A DNA stretch of 64,000 bases from Candidatus Dormiibacterota bacterium (GTDB lineage: Bacteria > Acidobacteriota > Polarisedimenticolia > Gp22-AA2). Numbering within the stretch: position 1 is the first letter of the stretch; each line of letters opens with the position of its first letter. Location: the NCBI GenBank assembly GCA_035635555.1, contig DASQAT010000048.1:115051-179050 (forward strand). The letters are read 5' to 3'. A program made the position numbers and the translations under genes. Below are positions 8,520 through 18,493 of this stretch, piece by piece. Under the pieces are notes generated by a model. The model was not told where the DNA came from. It ran no database searches and was given only the letters and a program-made list of their open reading frames with translations.

Positions 8520-9971
8520 TCATCGCACCAAGGATACCATCCCGGCGCGCGCCAGGACGCCGTCGGCCGCGACCTCGCCGCTGTGGACGCAGTCGGGCAG
8601 CCCGACGCCCCGCAGCCCGTTCCCCGCGACGAACAGCCCGCCGTGGCGCGACAGCCGATCGTCCACCGCCTGCGCCACCTCGAGGTGGCCGACCTCATAC
8701 TGCGCCATCGCCGCAGTGTGGACGTAGGACCGGGCGAACAGAGGGGACGCCGTGATCCCCAGGATGTCGCGCAGGTCGTCGCGGACGATCCGCTCGAGGT
8801 GGGCGGGCTCGACCCCGTCGGAGGTCCGCCCGTCGAGGAAGGCGCGAAGCAGGACCTTGTCCGCGGGGGCGCGTCCCGGGAACTTGACGCTCGAGAACGA
8901 GCAGGCGACCAGCCGCCGGTTCTCGGTCCTGGGCACGACGAACCCGAAGCCGTCGAGAGGGTGGCTGACGTCGGCGCGGCGGTAGGCCAGGCTGACCGTG
9001 GCGGCGCCGCCGTAGGGGATCTGCGCCAGGAGATCGGCGAGCGGTGGGTCGAACGCCCGCACGAGCGGCGCCGCCACGCACGCGGGCGCGGCGAGGACGA
9101 CGGCGTCGGCCTCGAGCGTCTCACCGCCGGAGATCGAGACCCTCCAGCGCGCCGCCGCCGGGGCGGCCGACACCGGCGCCGCGTCGAGTCGCAAAAGCCT
9201 CGCGCCAAGACGAAGCGAGCCGGCCGGCAGGGAGCCCGCCAGGCGGTCGGTGAGCGTCTGCAGTCCCGTCTTGAGCGTCACGAAGATCGAGTAGCGCGCC
9301 CCGCTGACTCCCGTCCGGGCTTCGGCCGGAAGGCTGCGGCGGGCGCGCAGGAGACCGAGGATCACGCTGCGATGCCGGCGCTCCAGCTCCAGGAAGCGGG
9401 GCATCGTGGCGCGCAGGCTGAGTCGCTCGGGGTCGGCGTTGTAGATGCCGGCCAGGAGCGGCTGCGCCAGACGGTCGAGGGTCTCCCGCCCGAAGCGCCG
9501 CCTCACGAAGGAGGCGAGGCTCTCGTCCGGGACGTCGGGCCCGCGTGGCAGGACGAGATCGCAGGCGGCGCGCAGCTTGCCCCCCAGGCCGAGGATCCGG
9601 GTCGTTGCGAACGGCAGCAGGCGGCTCGGAGCGAGAAGCTGGTAGCCTTCCGGGATCGGCCGCAACGCTCCGCGGGTGTACACGAAGGATCGGCGAAGGG
9701 TCGGGTTCGTGCCGACGATCTCGTCCGCGAGACCGGCTCTCCTGCAGAGATCGATCCCCCAAGGCTTGTCGGAGACGAAGCAGTCGGGCCCTCCTTCGAT
9801 GACGCAGCCATCCACGTGGTCGGTCGCGATCACTCCGCCGGCGCGGGGCGCGGCCTCGAGCACCGCCAGTTCGAGGGGGATGCCCCGATCGCGGGACTGG
9901 GCCAGGAGGCGATGGGCGCAGGCGAGCCCGCCGACGCCGGCGCCGGCGACGATCACCCTGATCCCGCTCAT
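8520..9971 (-). CDS. hemG: protoporphyrinogen/coproporphyrinogen III oxidase, HemY-type flavoprotein
   Basis: A 483-residue FAD enzyme of the HemY-type PPOX family. It has a dinucleotide motif VIVAGAGVGGLACAHRL at the N-terminus, EGGPDCFVSDKPWG near 58-71, SFVRRRFGRETLDRLAQPLLAGIYNADPERLS in the middle and FVAGNGLRGVGLPDCVHSGEVAA at the FAD-binding C-terminus. It oxidises protoporphyrinogen IX, or coproporphyrinogen III in the coproporphyrin-dependent route, with oxygen. The window has neither HemF/HemN nor HemQ, so which route operates cannot be settled here. Its ATG overlaps the ferrochelatase stop (ATGA), consistent with channelling between consecutive steps. Confidence 0.9.
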   Translation of the reverse strand: MSGIRVIVAGAGVGGLACAHRLLAQSRDRGIPLELAVLEAAPRAGGVIATDHVDGCVIEGGPDCFVSDKPWGIDLCRRAGLADEIVGTNPTLRRSFVYTRGALRPIPEGYQLLAPSRLLPFATTRILGLGGKLRAACDLVLPRGPDVPDESLASFVRRRFGRETLDRLAQPLLAGIYNADPERLSLRATMPRFLELERRHRSVILGLLRARRSLPAEARTGVSGARYSIFVTLKTGLQTLTDRLAGSLPAGSLRLGARLLRLDAAPVSAAPAAARWRVSISGGETLEADAVVLAAPACVAAPLVRAFDPPLADLLAQIPYGGAATVSLAYRRADVSHPLDGFGFVVPRTENRRLVACSFSSVKFPGRAPADKVLLRAFLDGRTSDGVEPAHLERIVRDDLRDILGITASPLFARSYVHTAAMAQYEVGHLEVAQAVDDRLSRHGGLFVAGNGLRGVGLPDCVHSGEVAADGVLARAGMVSLVR

Positions 9972-10906
9972 CCTCCCGTCACCACGTCCCGCACCACGAG
10001 GGCGAGCATGCGGATGAAGGAAGGATGGTCACCCGGTGTTCCCGCGCGGAAGAAGCCGATCCCGAGCCCGTCCGCGGTCCTGCGGGCGGCGATGTCGAGG
10101 TCGTAGAGGACCTCCACGTGATCGCTCAGGAAACCGATCGGCGACACGACGACGTCCTGGGCGCCGTCCCGCTGCAGGGTGCGGAGCGCGTCGCCGATGT
10201 CCGGCTCGAGCCAGGGGTCCGACGGGTTGCCGCTGCGGCTCGTGAAGGCGAGCGACCAGGTCGCAACACCCAGGCGACCGGCCAGAAGGCCGGCGGTGCG
10301 CCTCAGACCCGCGGTGTATCCCGATCGTTCGGCCATCCCGGTCGGGAGGCTGTGCGCCGTGAAGACGACTCGCGCGCGGCCGCGCCGCGCTTCCGGAACC
10401 GAGGCGATGGCGGCCAGGGTCCGTTCGGCGAGCGCCTCGATGAGGAGTGGATGATCGGACCAGGCCGCGACGTAATCGACGACGGGGGCGGAATCGCCCA
10501 GCCGCCCGCGCGCCTCGTCCACGCTCGCGAGATACGCCTCCCAGGAGGGGGGGGAGCGGTGCGCGGCGAGGACCACGCCGACGGCCCGGCGCCGTCCTTC
10601 GTGCGCCATCTCGGTGAGGGTGTCGGTGATGTACGGCTCCCAGTGACGCATTCCGACGTACACCTGGAGACGGGGTCCTTCGGCCGACAGGAGGAGGCGC
10701 AGGCTCTCCGCCTGGGCGAAGGTCAATCGGTTGAAAGGGGACGAGCCGCCCGCCTCGTCGTAATGCCGCACGACCTCCTCGTAGCGCTCCCGCGTGACCG
10801 GTTTGCCGCGCAGGACGTTGTCGAGGAAGGGGCGGACCTCGTCACGGCGCGTCGGTCCGCCGAAGCCGAGGAGAAGGACCGAATCGTGCGCGGGTGCGCC
10901 GGCCAC
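9968..10906 (-). CDS. hemH: ferrochelatase
   Basis: A 312-residue enzyme inserting ferrous iron into protoporphyrin IX or coproporphyrin III. Family segments are LLLGFGGP near the start, YVGMRHWEPYI, the catalytic-His segment FTAHSLP, SRSGNPSDPWLEPDI and FLSDHVEVLYDLD with the conserved acidic residue. No membrane anchor is present. Translation starts at a GTG immediately after the stop of the HemD-HemE fusion gene (no gap). The stop overlaps hemG. The short length and the SGNP-containing loop look closer to the soluble bacterial forms than to membrane-associated eukaryotic ones. Confidence 0.92.
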   Translation of the reverse strand: MAGAPAHDSVLLLGFGGPTRRDEVRPFLDNVLRGKPVTRERYEEVVRHYDEAGGSSPFNRLTFAQAESLRLLLSAEGPRLQVYVGMRHWEPYITDTLTEMAHEGRRRAVGVVLAAHRSPPSWEAYLASVDEARGRLGDSAPVVDYVAAWSDHPLLIEALAERTLAAIASVPEARRGRARVVFTAHSLPTGMAERSGYTAGLRRTAGLLAGRLGVATWSLAFTSRSGNPSDPWLEPDIGDALRTLQRDGAQDVVVSPIGFLSDHVEVLYDLDIAARRTADGLGIGFFRAGTPGDHPSFIRMLALVVRDVVTGG

Positions 10907-12967
10907 TCACGCGCCTCCCCACGAGTGCACCGCGTCCACCAGGGCGAGGACGTTGTCGAGCGGTGTGTGCGGCAGGATGCCGTGCCCCAGGTTGAAGATG
11001 TGCCCCGGCCGGCCGCCCACCCGCCCGAGAAGGTCGAGGGTCCGGCGCCGCACCTCGTCGCGCGGGGCGAACAGCACGGTCGGATCGAGGTTCCCCTGCA
11101 CCGCGACGTCGCCCAGGCCGTCCCACGCCTGCACCAGGTCCAGGCGCCAGTCGAGCCCGATGACGCCGCCGCCCGCTTCGCGCATCAGCGGCAGGAGACC
11201 CGCGGTCCCGGTGCCGAAATGGATGACCGGCGTGCCGGGGGTGACGGCGTCGAGGACGCGCTTGGTGTGCGGCAGGACGAAGGCCCGGTAGTCCGCGGGA
11301 CCGAGGCAGCCGACCCAGGTGTCGAACAGCTGCACCGCCTGCGCGCCGGCGGCGATCTGCGCGTTCAGGTACGCCACGGTGATGCGCGAGAGCTTCTCGA
11401 GGAGCGCGTGCCACGCCCCCGGATCCTTCATGAAGAAGGACTTGGTCTTCACGTAGTGCGTCGAGCCGCCCCCTTCGATCATGTAGGACGCCAGGGTGAA
11501 CGGGGCGCCCGCGAAGCCGAGCAGCGGAATGTTCGCCGGCAGGGCGCGTCGCGTCCGGCGGATCGCCTCGAAGACGTAGCCGACGCTCTCCTCGAGATCC
11601 GGCTCGCGCAGGCGATCGACGTCCTCCGGCGCGCGCAGCGGCGGATCGATGGACGGTCCCTCCCCCTTCGTGTAGGCGAGGGAGAGACCGGTCCCCTGCA
11701 CCGGCAGCAGGAGGTCGGCGAAGATGATCGCGGAATCGACCCGAAGCCGCTCGACAGCGTAGACGGTGATCTGCGTCACCAGGTCGGGGTCGCGGCAGAT
11801 CTCCAGAAACGAACGGCGCGCGCGGATCTGACGGTATTCCCGCATGTAGCGCCCCGCCTGGCGCATGAGCCAGACCGGCGTGACGGAGGTGGTGTCGCGA
11901 CGGCAGGCGCGCATGAACGGACTGTCGAGAAGCGGATCCAGGCCGCGCACCCCGGGGCGCGCCGGCTGCGGGGCGATCTCGATCGCCGCGACCGCGCCGG
12001 TCGGCGACATCGCTGCCCCTCGCGCCTTACGGTCCGACGGTCCGTGGCCCGCGCCCGGCCCGGAACCGCCGCGCGACGCCGGCCCCCTGCCGCCGCCCGC
12101 GCCACCGCCCCCCGGGTCCCGCTTCGCCTCCAGGATCGCGTGGCAGCGCAGGCTCGCTTCCTTCACCAGCGGACCCATCTTCGGATGCGGCGGCTCCACG
12201 TCGACCCCAAGACCATGGTTGCGCAGGCTCTCGCTGGCGATCGGGCCCACCGACGCGACGACCCCGCGCGCCAGCGCCGCCCGGACCCTTTCGTCCAGTC
12301 CGGCGTCGCGGGCGACCTGCATGACGTTCTCCACCTGGTTCGCGTTGGTGAACAGGACGACGGGAACCTGGGCGTCGGCGATCGCCTGGAGCGCCGCGCG
12401 CAGGGGGGCGAGGTCGTGCGGCAGCCCCCAGCGGTACACCGGGACGCGCGTCACCTCGGCGCCGCGCTCCCTCAGCCCTTGCAGGAGCTCGAGATTGCTG
12501 ATGCCGTACTCCTGCACCGCCACGCGACGGCCGGCGACGTCCGACTTCTCGTCGAGGGTGCGCAGGAGCTCCATCCAGGTATTCGGCTCGGGGACGGTGA
12601 TCCCGGGGGACAGACCGAGCGCCTTCAGGGCGGCGACCGGTTTGGGACCTCGGCAGACGCGCGTCACCTTGCCCAGCGCCTCGACGATGCGGGCGCGCGG
12701 GTGGCGTGTCTCGAGCGCCGTGACCAGCGTCTTGAGACCGACGCCGGTCAGCAGGATGAGGATGTCCCAGTGCCCGGCGAGAAGCCTGTCGCCGAACTCG
12801 AGCGCCTCGCGGTTCTCCTCGAGAGGGATCTCCCGCATCGACGGCGCGACCATGGGCCGGCCGCCGTGCGCCTCGATGAGGCGCGACATCTCCGCGGCCA
12901 GCCGGCTCTCGAACGCCCCGACCAGGAGACCGTCGAACCCCGTGTGTGGCTGTGCGACGCGCGGCAT
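10907..12967 (-). CDS. hemDE: uroporphyrinogen-III synthase / uroporphyrinogen decarboxylase fusion
   Basis: One uninterrupted 686-residue frame with two consecutive heme enzymes. Residues about 10-280 are a HemD-type uroporphyrinogen-III synthase (GAFESRLAAEMSRLIEAHGG, ILLTGVGLK, YGISNLELLQGL, VVLFTNANQVENV, ASVGPIASESLRNHG). Residues about 284-320 are a Gly/Ser/Ala-rich linker. Residues about 345-686 are a complete HemE decarboxylase, with PVWLMRQAGRYMREYRQIR (364-382), FADLLLPVQGTGL, GFAGAPFTLASYMIEGG and the FDTWVG loop. An internal ATG at 12010 (M320) has GAGGGG five bases upstream, so HemE might also be made alone. The start is the ATG at 12967. First gene of the operon; hemH follows with no gap. 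Confidence 0.9.
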   Translation of the reverse strand: MPRVAQPHTGFDGLLVGAFESRLAAEMSRLIEAHGGRPMVAPSMREIPLEENREALEFGDRLLAGHWDILILLTGVGLKTLVTALETRHPRARIVEALGKVTRVCRGPKPVAALKALGLSPGITVPEPNTWMELLRTLDEKSDVAGRRVAVQEYGISNLELLQGLRERGAEVTRVPVYRWGLPHDLAPLRAALQAIADAQVPVVLFTNANQVENVMQVARDAGLDERVRAALARGVVASVGPIASESLRNHGLGVDVEPPHPKMGPLVKEASLRCHAILEAKRDPGGGGAGGGRGPASRGGSGPGAGHGPSDRKARGAAMSPTGAVAAIEIAPQPARPGVRGLDPLLDSPFMRACRRDTTSVTPVWLMRQAGRYMREYRQIRARRSFLEICRDPDLVTQITVYAVERLRVDSAIIFADLLLPVQGTGLSLAYTKGEGPSIDPPLRAPEDVDRLREPDLEESVGYVFEAIRRTRRALPANIPLLGFAGAPFTLASYMIEGGGSTHYVKTKSFFMKDPGAWHALLEKLSRITVAYLNAQIAAGAQAVQLFDTWVGCLGPADYRAFVLPHTKRVLDAVTPGTPVIHFGTGTAGLLPLMREAGGGVIGLDWRLDLVQAWDGLGDVAVQGNLDPTVLFAPRDEVRRRTLDLLGRVGGRPGHIFNLGHGILPHTPLDNVLALVDAVHSWGGA

Positions 12968-13023
12968 CCTTTACCCCCGGACCGGCCCTCATCGTACTTG
13001 AATCCCTTTCGTCCAGACGGCAG

Positions 13024-13029
13024 ATTATA
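13024..13029 (-). promoter_or_regulatory. -10 box (TATAAT) of the heme/pentose phosphate operon
   Basis: On the minus strand 13029-13024 reads TATAAT exactly, about 57 bp before the hemDE start. The -35 region (about 13047-13053) is a poor match, which suggests an activated or regulated promoter. The box overlaps the IscR-type half-site and lies directly beside the -35 of the divergent suf promoter. Confidence 0.5.
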
Positions 13030-13035
13030 GTTGAC
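13027..13035 (+). promoter_or_regulatory. candidate Rrf2/IscR-type operator half-site
   Basis: ATAGTTGAC agrees at all nine positions with the left half of the IscR type 1 consensus (ATASYYGAC). The right half is degenerate. It covers both the -10 of the hemDE promoter and the -35 of the suf promoter, so occupancy by the adjacent Rrf2 regulator would affect both operons. This is inference from sequence resemblance. Confidence 0.4.
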
Positions 13036-13059
13036 ATGAAAGTACACGTTTAATATGAT
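13031..13059 (+). promoter_or_regulatory. near-consensus sigma70 promoter of the suf operon
   Basis: TTGACA (13031-13036), a 17-bp spacer and TATGAT (13054-13059): a perfect -35, ideal spacing and five of six -10 bases. It lies about 50 bp before the Rrf2 gene, leaving a leader of about 45 nt. A promoter this strong next to a repressor gene fits autoregulated SUF operons. Confidence 0.75.
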
Positions 13060-13109
13060 TCCCCCTGTACGTCCCCAGCGTTGAACGCGATACCGGGAGC
13101 GTTACGAAA

Positions 13110-13633
13110 GTGAAAGTCTCGGCCCAGGAAGAATACGGACTCCGCTGCATCCTCCAGATCGCCCGGCGGCAGAGACACGGGCAGGCGGGCCCCATGACCC
13201 TGGCGGAGATCGCCCGGGAGGAGGGGCTGACCGTCCCGCACGTGGCCAAGCTCATCCGTGTCCTGCGCAAGGCCGGTCTGGTCAAGAGCGTTCTGGGCCG
13301 GACGGGCGGCTACACGCTGCGCAGGACGTCGGAGACGATCAGCCTGGCGGAGGTCCTGTCGGCGCTGGGCGGCGGGAGGCTCTACGACACGAGCTACTGC
13401 GACCGGCACGCGGGGGACCTGAAAGTCTGCACGCACATGGGGGACTGCTCCATCCGATCCCTGTGGGGCGTGCTCGAGGATCTCCTGGAGCGCGTGCTGC
13501 GCAGGACGATGCTGTCGGAGCTCCTCAGCAGCGAGAAGACCATGCATGCCGTTCTGGACGAGCGCGCGCCGGCCGCGTGCGGCAACGGGGCCCTCGCAGT
13601 GCGCTGCACCGACTGCGGGCAAGGGGGCGCGTG

Positions 13634-13634
<1 letters not shown>
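13110..13634 (+). CDS. Rrf2-family regulator of the suf operon (IscR/SufR-like)
   Basis: A 174-residue Rrf2 protein. The winged helix-turn-helix spans about 27-72 ([20 protein letters not shown], then [10 protein letters not shown]). C97, C107 and C113 have the position and spacing expected of an Fe-S sensing trio (C-x9-C-x5-C). A C-terminal tail adds C157, C166 and C169, which IscR lacks. It starts with GTG at 13110. The stop and the sufB ATG share one base (TGATG), so it is co-translated with the pathway it should control. It probably represses suf, and possibly the divergent heme operon, when cluster-loaded. The exact ortholog name (IscR or SufR) cannot be fixed from sequence alone. Confidence 0.87.
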
Positions 13635-15082
<1,448 letters not shown>

Positions 15083-15114
15083 CGCACCCATCCCGTCGAG
15101 CGAGGGTTCCAGTC

Positions 15115-15894
15115 ATGCTTCAGATCCGCAATCTGCACGCCCGGGCCGGCGACAAGGAGATCCTCCGGGGGATCGATCTCGAGGTCCAGGCGGGCGAGGT
15201 GCACGCCATCATGGGGCCCAACGGCTCCGGCAAGAGCACGCTCGCGAATGTCCTCGCCGGCCGCGAGTCGATCGAGGTCACCGAGGGGAGCGTCCTCTAC
15301 ATGGGCAAGGACCTCCTGGCGATGCCGCCCGAGGAGCGCGCCTGGGAGGGACTGTTCCTGGCGTTCCAGTACCCGGTGGAGATCCCGGGCGTCAGCACGA
15401 TGTACCTCCTCAAGGCGGGGCTCAACGCGATCCGCAAGCACCGCGGCCAGACCGAGCTCGACGCCATGGAGTTCCTGGCGATGATCAAGGAGAAGATGAA
15501 GCTGGTCGAGATCGACCAGAGCTTCCTGAACCGCGCGGTCAACGAAGGTTTTTCGGGCGGCGAGAAGAAGCGCAACGAGGTCTTGCAGATGGCGGTGCTC
15601 GATCCGAGGCTCGCCGTCCTGGACGAGACCGACAGCGGGCTCGACATCGACGCGCTCCGGGTCGTGGCCAACGGCGTCAACGGCCTGCGCTCGAAGACGC
15701 GCTCCATGCTGGTGATCACGCACTACCAGAGACTTTTGAACTTCATCGTCCCGGATCGCGTGCACGTCCTGCACAACGGTCGCATCGTGCGCTCGGGCGA
15801 CAAGGACCTGGCTCTGGAGCTCGAGAAGAGGGGTTACGCCTGGGTCGAGCAGGAGACGAATCGTACCCGCGCCGGCGCCCCCCCGCTGGTGTAG
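15115..15894 (+). CDS. sufC: Fe-S cluster assembly ATPase SufC
   Basis: A 259-residue ABC-type ATPase that drives conformational change in SufB-SufD. It has Walker A GPNGSGKST (34-42), a Q-loop region FLAFQYPVEIPGVS, the signature FSGGEKKRNEV, Walker B LAVLDETDSGLDID and the H-loop VITHYQRLLNFI. The ATG at 15115 follows GAGGGTTCCAGTC, giving a weak but usable ribosome site. It lies between sufB and sufD, the usual order. Confidence 0.96.
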   Translation: MLQIRNLHARAGDKEILRGIDLEVQAGEVHAIMGPNGSGKSTLANVLAGRESIEVTEGSVLYMGKDLLAMPPEERAWEGLFLAFQYPVEIPGVSTMYLLKAGLNAIRKHRGQTELDAMEFLAMIKEKMKLVEIDQSFLNRAVNEGFSGGEKKRNEVLQMAVLDPRLAVLDETDSGLDIDALRVVANGVNGLRSKTRSMLVITHYQRLLNFIVPDRVHVLHNGRIVRSGDKDLALELEKRGYAWVEQETNRTRAGAPPLV

Positions 15895-15902
15895 AGAAAC
15901 CG

Positions 15903-17237
15903 ATGATCTCCACGGACCACTATCTCTCCGCGTTCGCCCGCCGGCAGAAGGACCTTCCAGCCGGGGCGGACGCATGGACCCGGCCGCTCCGCGAGGCCGC
16001 CATCGCGCGCTTCGCCGGGCTCGGCTTTCCGACCATGCGCCAGGAGGAATGGCGCAAGACCAGCATCGGGCCGATCCTGAAGGCGCCGTTCCAGCCGCAG
16101 GCGCGGCCGGTCACCAACGGCTTCACGGGCCGGGCCATCGAGCGGTTCACCTTCGAGCCCTGGGAGTGCACCCACCTGGTGTTCATCAACGGCCATTACG
16201 CCCCGGGGCTGTCGCGCCTGCGGCCGTTCCCCGCGGGTGTCGTGGTCGAGCCGCTGGCGCAGGCGCTCGCGAAGCGCCGCGACGAGATCGAGCCGCACCT
16301 GGCGCGCCATGCCGACGATCGCACCCACGCCTTTGCCGCGCTCAACACGGCGTTCATGCAGGACGGTGCGTACCTCCGGGTGCCGGACGGCGCCGTGGTC
16401 GACGAGCCGGTGCACCTTCTGTTCATCTCGACCTCGCCGGACGGACCGGTCGTTTCGTATCCCAGGAACCTGATCGTGGCCGGGAAGTCGAGCCGGCTGT
16501 CGGTCGTCGAGAGCTACGTCGGTCCGCACCACGATGTGTACTTCACGGACGCGGTGACGGAGATCGTCGTGGGCGAGGACGCGGCCGTCGATCACTACAG
16601 GCTGCAGCGCGAGAGCGAGAGGGCGTTCCACGTCGGCGTCCTGCAGGCCGACCTGGGACGCTACGCCCGCCTCGGGTCCTGGAACATCTCGCTGGGCGGT
16701 GAGCTGGTGCGCACCGATCTCGGCACGCTCCTCGGTGCGGAGGGAGGGGAGGTGCGTCTGGACGGCCTGTACATCACCGGCGGCGCGCAGCACGTGGACA
16801 ACCACACGCTCATCGATCACGCCAGCCCCGGGTGCACGAGCCACGAGCTGTACAAGGGAGTCCTGGACGACCGCTCGCGAGGTGTGTTCGACGGACGGAT
16901 CATCGTGCGCCAGGACGCGCAGAAGAGCGACGCGCACCAGACCAACAAGAACCTCCTGGTGTCGGAGGAGGCGCTGGTCGACACGACGCCGAGGCTGCAG
17001 ATCCTCGCGGACGACGTGAAGTGCACGCACGGCGCGACCATCGGCCAGATCGACGAGGACGCCATGTTCTACCTGAGGACCCGCGCCATCAGCGAGGAGG
17101 CGGCGCGGAATCTTCTTATCCAGGCGTTCGTCAGCGAGGTCCTGCGCGGCATGCGGATCGAGCCGATCCGGGCCGGGCTCGAGTGCCTGCTGTTCACGCG
17201 CCTGCGCAAGGGACACGGGGCGGGGGTGGGGGCGTGA
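15903..17237 (+). CDS. sufD: Fe-S cluster assembly protein SufD
   Basis: A 444-residue SufD, partner of SufB and required for iron entry into the SufBC2D scaffold. The N-terminal helical part contains GLGFPTMRQEEWRKTSIGPI. The beta-helix core contains GQIDEDAMFYLRTRAISEEA near the end, with the conserved HGATIG before it (TCTHGATIG region), and YITGGAQHVDNHTLIDHASP. Eight bases separate it from sufC, and its stop overlaps the sufS start (GTGA). Confidence 0.94.
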   Translation: MISTDHYLSAFARRQKDLPAGADAWTRPLREAAIARFAGLGFPTMRQEEWRKTSIGPILKAPFQPQARPVTNGFTGRAIERFTFEPWECTHLVFINGHYAPGLSRLRPFPAGVVVEPLAQALAKRRDEIEPHLARHADDRTHAFAALNTAFMQDGAYLRVPDGAVVDEPVHLLFISTSPDGPVVSYPRNLIVAGKSSRLSVVESYVGPHHDVYFTDAVTEIVVGEDAAVDHYRLQRESERAFHVGVLQADLGRYARLGSWNISLGGELVRTDLGTLLGAEGGEVRLDGLYITGGAQHVDNHTLIDHASPGCTSHELYKGVLDDRSRGVFDGRIIVRQDAQKSDAHQTNKNLLVSEEALVDTTPRLQILADDVKCTHGATIGQIDEDAMFYLRTRAISEEAARNLLIQAFVSEVLRGMRIEPIRAGLECLLFTRLRKGHGAGVGA

Positions 17238-18493
17238 CGGTGGCCCGGCCGGCGGCGCGGACAGCGAAGACAGCCCCCTTCGAGGTGCGCCGGATCCGCG
17301 AGGACTTCCCGATCCTGAACCAGAAGGTCTTCGGGAAGCCGCTCGTCTACCTCGACAACGCCGCCACGTCGCAGAAGCCGCGCGCCGTCATCGACGCGAT
17401 CGTGGGCTTCTACGAGCACGACAACGCCAACATCCACCGCGGCCTGCACGCCCTGAGCGAGCGCGCCACGGCCGCTTACGAGAGCGCGCGCGGCAGGCTG
17501 CGGCGCTTCGTCAACGCCGCGCAGGACCGGGAGATCGTCTTCGTCCGCGGCACGACCGAGGCGATCAACCTGGTGGCGCAGACCTACGGGCGCGCGCACG
17601 TCGGAGCAGGGGACGAGGTGCTGATCACCGCCCTGGAGCACCACTCGAACATCGTCCCCTGGCAGATCCTGTGCGGGGAAAAGGGCGCCCGCCTGCGGGT
17701 CGTCCCGATCGACGATCGCGGCGATCTCGTGCTCGACGAGCTGGAGAGACTCCTGACGCCGAAGACGCGGATCGTCTCGGTGGCGCACGTGTCGAACGCC
17801 CTCGGGACGATCAACCCGGTGCGGCGAATCGTCGAGGCGGCGCACGCCAGGGGTATCCCGGTCCTGGTCGACGGCGCCCAGGCGGCGCCCCACCTGCCGA
17901 TCGACGTCCGGGATCTCGACTGCGACTTCTACACTCTGTCGGGGCACAAGATGTTCGGGCCGACGGGCATCGGCATCCTGTACGGGAAGGAGCACCACCT
18001 GGAGGGGATGCCGCCGTACCAGGGGGGCGGCGACATGATCGCCTCGGTCACCTTCGAGAAGACCGAGTACAACCGTCTGCCGTACAAGTTCGAGGCCGGC
18101 ACGCCCCACATCGCGGGTGTGATCGGACTCGGAGCGGCGGTCGACTACCTCTCGGGGCTGGATGCCGGCGGACGGATGGCGCACGAGGAGGATCTCCTGG
18201 CGTACGCGACCGACAAGGTCGGCGGTCTGCCGCGTGTGCGGCTCGTCGGCACGGCCCGGGAGAAGACCTCGGTCCTGTCGTTCGTCATGGACGGCGTGCA
18301 CCCGCACGACATCGGCACGATCCTGGACCGCGAGGGTGTGGCCATCCGCGCCGGCCACCACTGCGCCCAGCCGCTCATGGAGCGTCTGGGCGTCGACGCG
18401 ACGGCGCGCGCCTCCCTGGCCCTGTACAACACCCGGGAGGACATCGACGCGCTGGCCGCGGGACTCCGGCGTGTGCTCGAGGTCTTCCGCTGA
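17234..18493 (+). CDS. sufS: cysteine desulfurase SufS
   Basis: A 419-residue group II cysteine desulfurase. It takes sulfur from L-cysteine as an enzyme persulfide and passes it to SufU. PLP is held by K239 (TLSGHK-MFGP), with VDGAQAAPH (212-220) and ALEHHSNIVPWQ (133-144) forming the cofactor pocket. The catalytic cysteine is C377 in RAGHHCAQP. The GTG start overlaps the sufD stop by GTGA; a second in-frame GTG two codons later is an alternative. The stop shares one base with the sufU ATG. Confidence 0.96.
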   Translation: MTVARPAARTAKTAPFEVRRIREDFPILNQKVFGKPLVYLDNAATSQKPRAVIDAIVGFYEHDNANIHRGLHALSERATAAYESARGRLRRFVNAAQDREIVFVRGTTEAINLVAQTYGRAHVGAGDEVLITALEHHSNIVPWQILCGEKGARLRVVPIDDRGDLVLDELERLLTPKTRIVSVAHVSNALGTINPVRRIVEAAHARGIPVLVDGAQAAPHLPIDVRDLDCDFYTLSGHKMFGPTGIGILYGKEHHLEGMPPYQGGGDMIASVTFEKTEYNRLPYKFEAGTPHIAGVIGLGAAVDYLSGLDAGGRMAHEEDLLAYATDKVGGLPRVRLVGTAREKTSVLSFVMDGVHPHDIGTILDREGVAIRAGHHCAQPLMERLGVDATARASLALYNTREDIDALAAGLRRVLEVFR

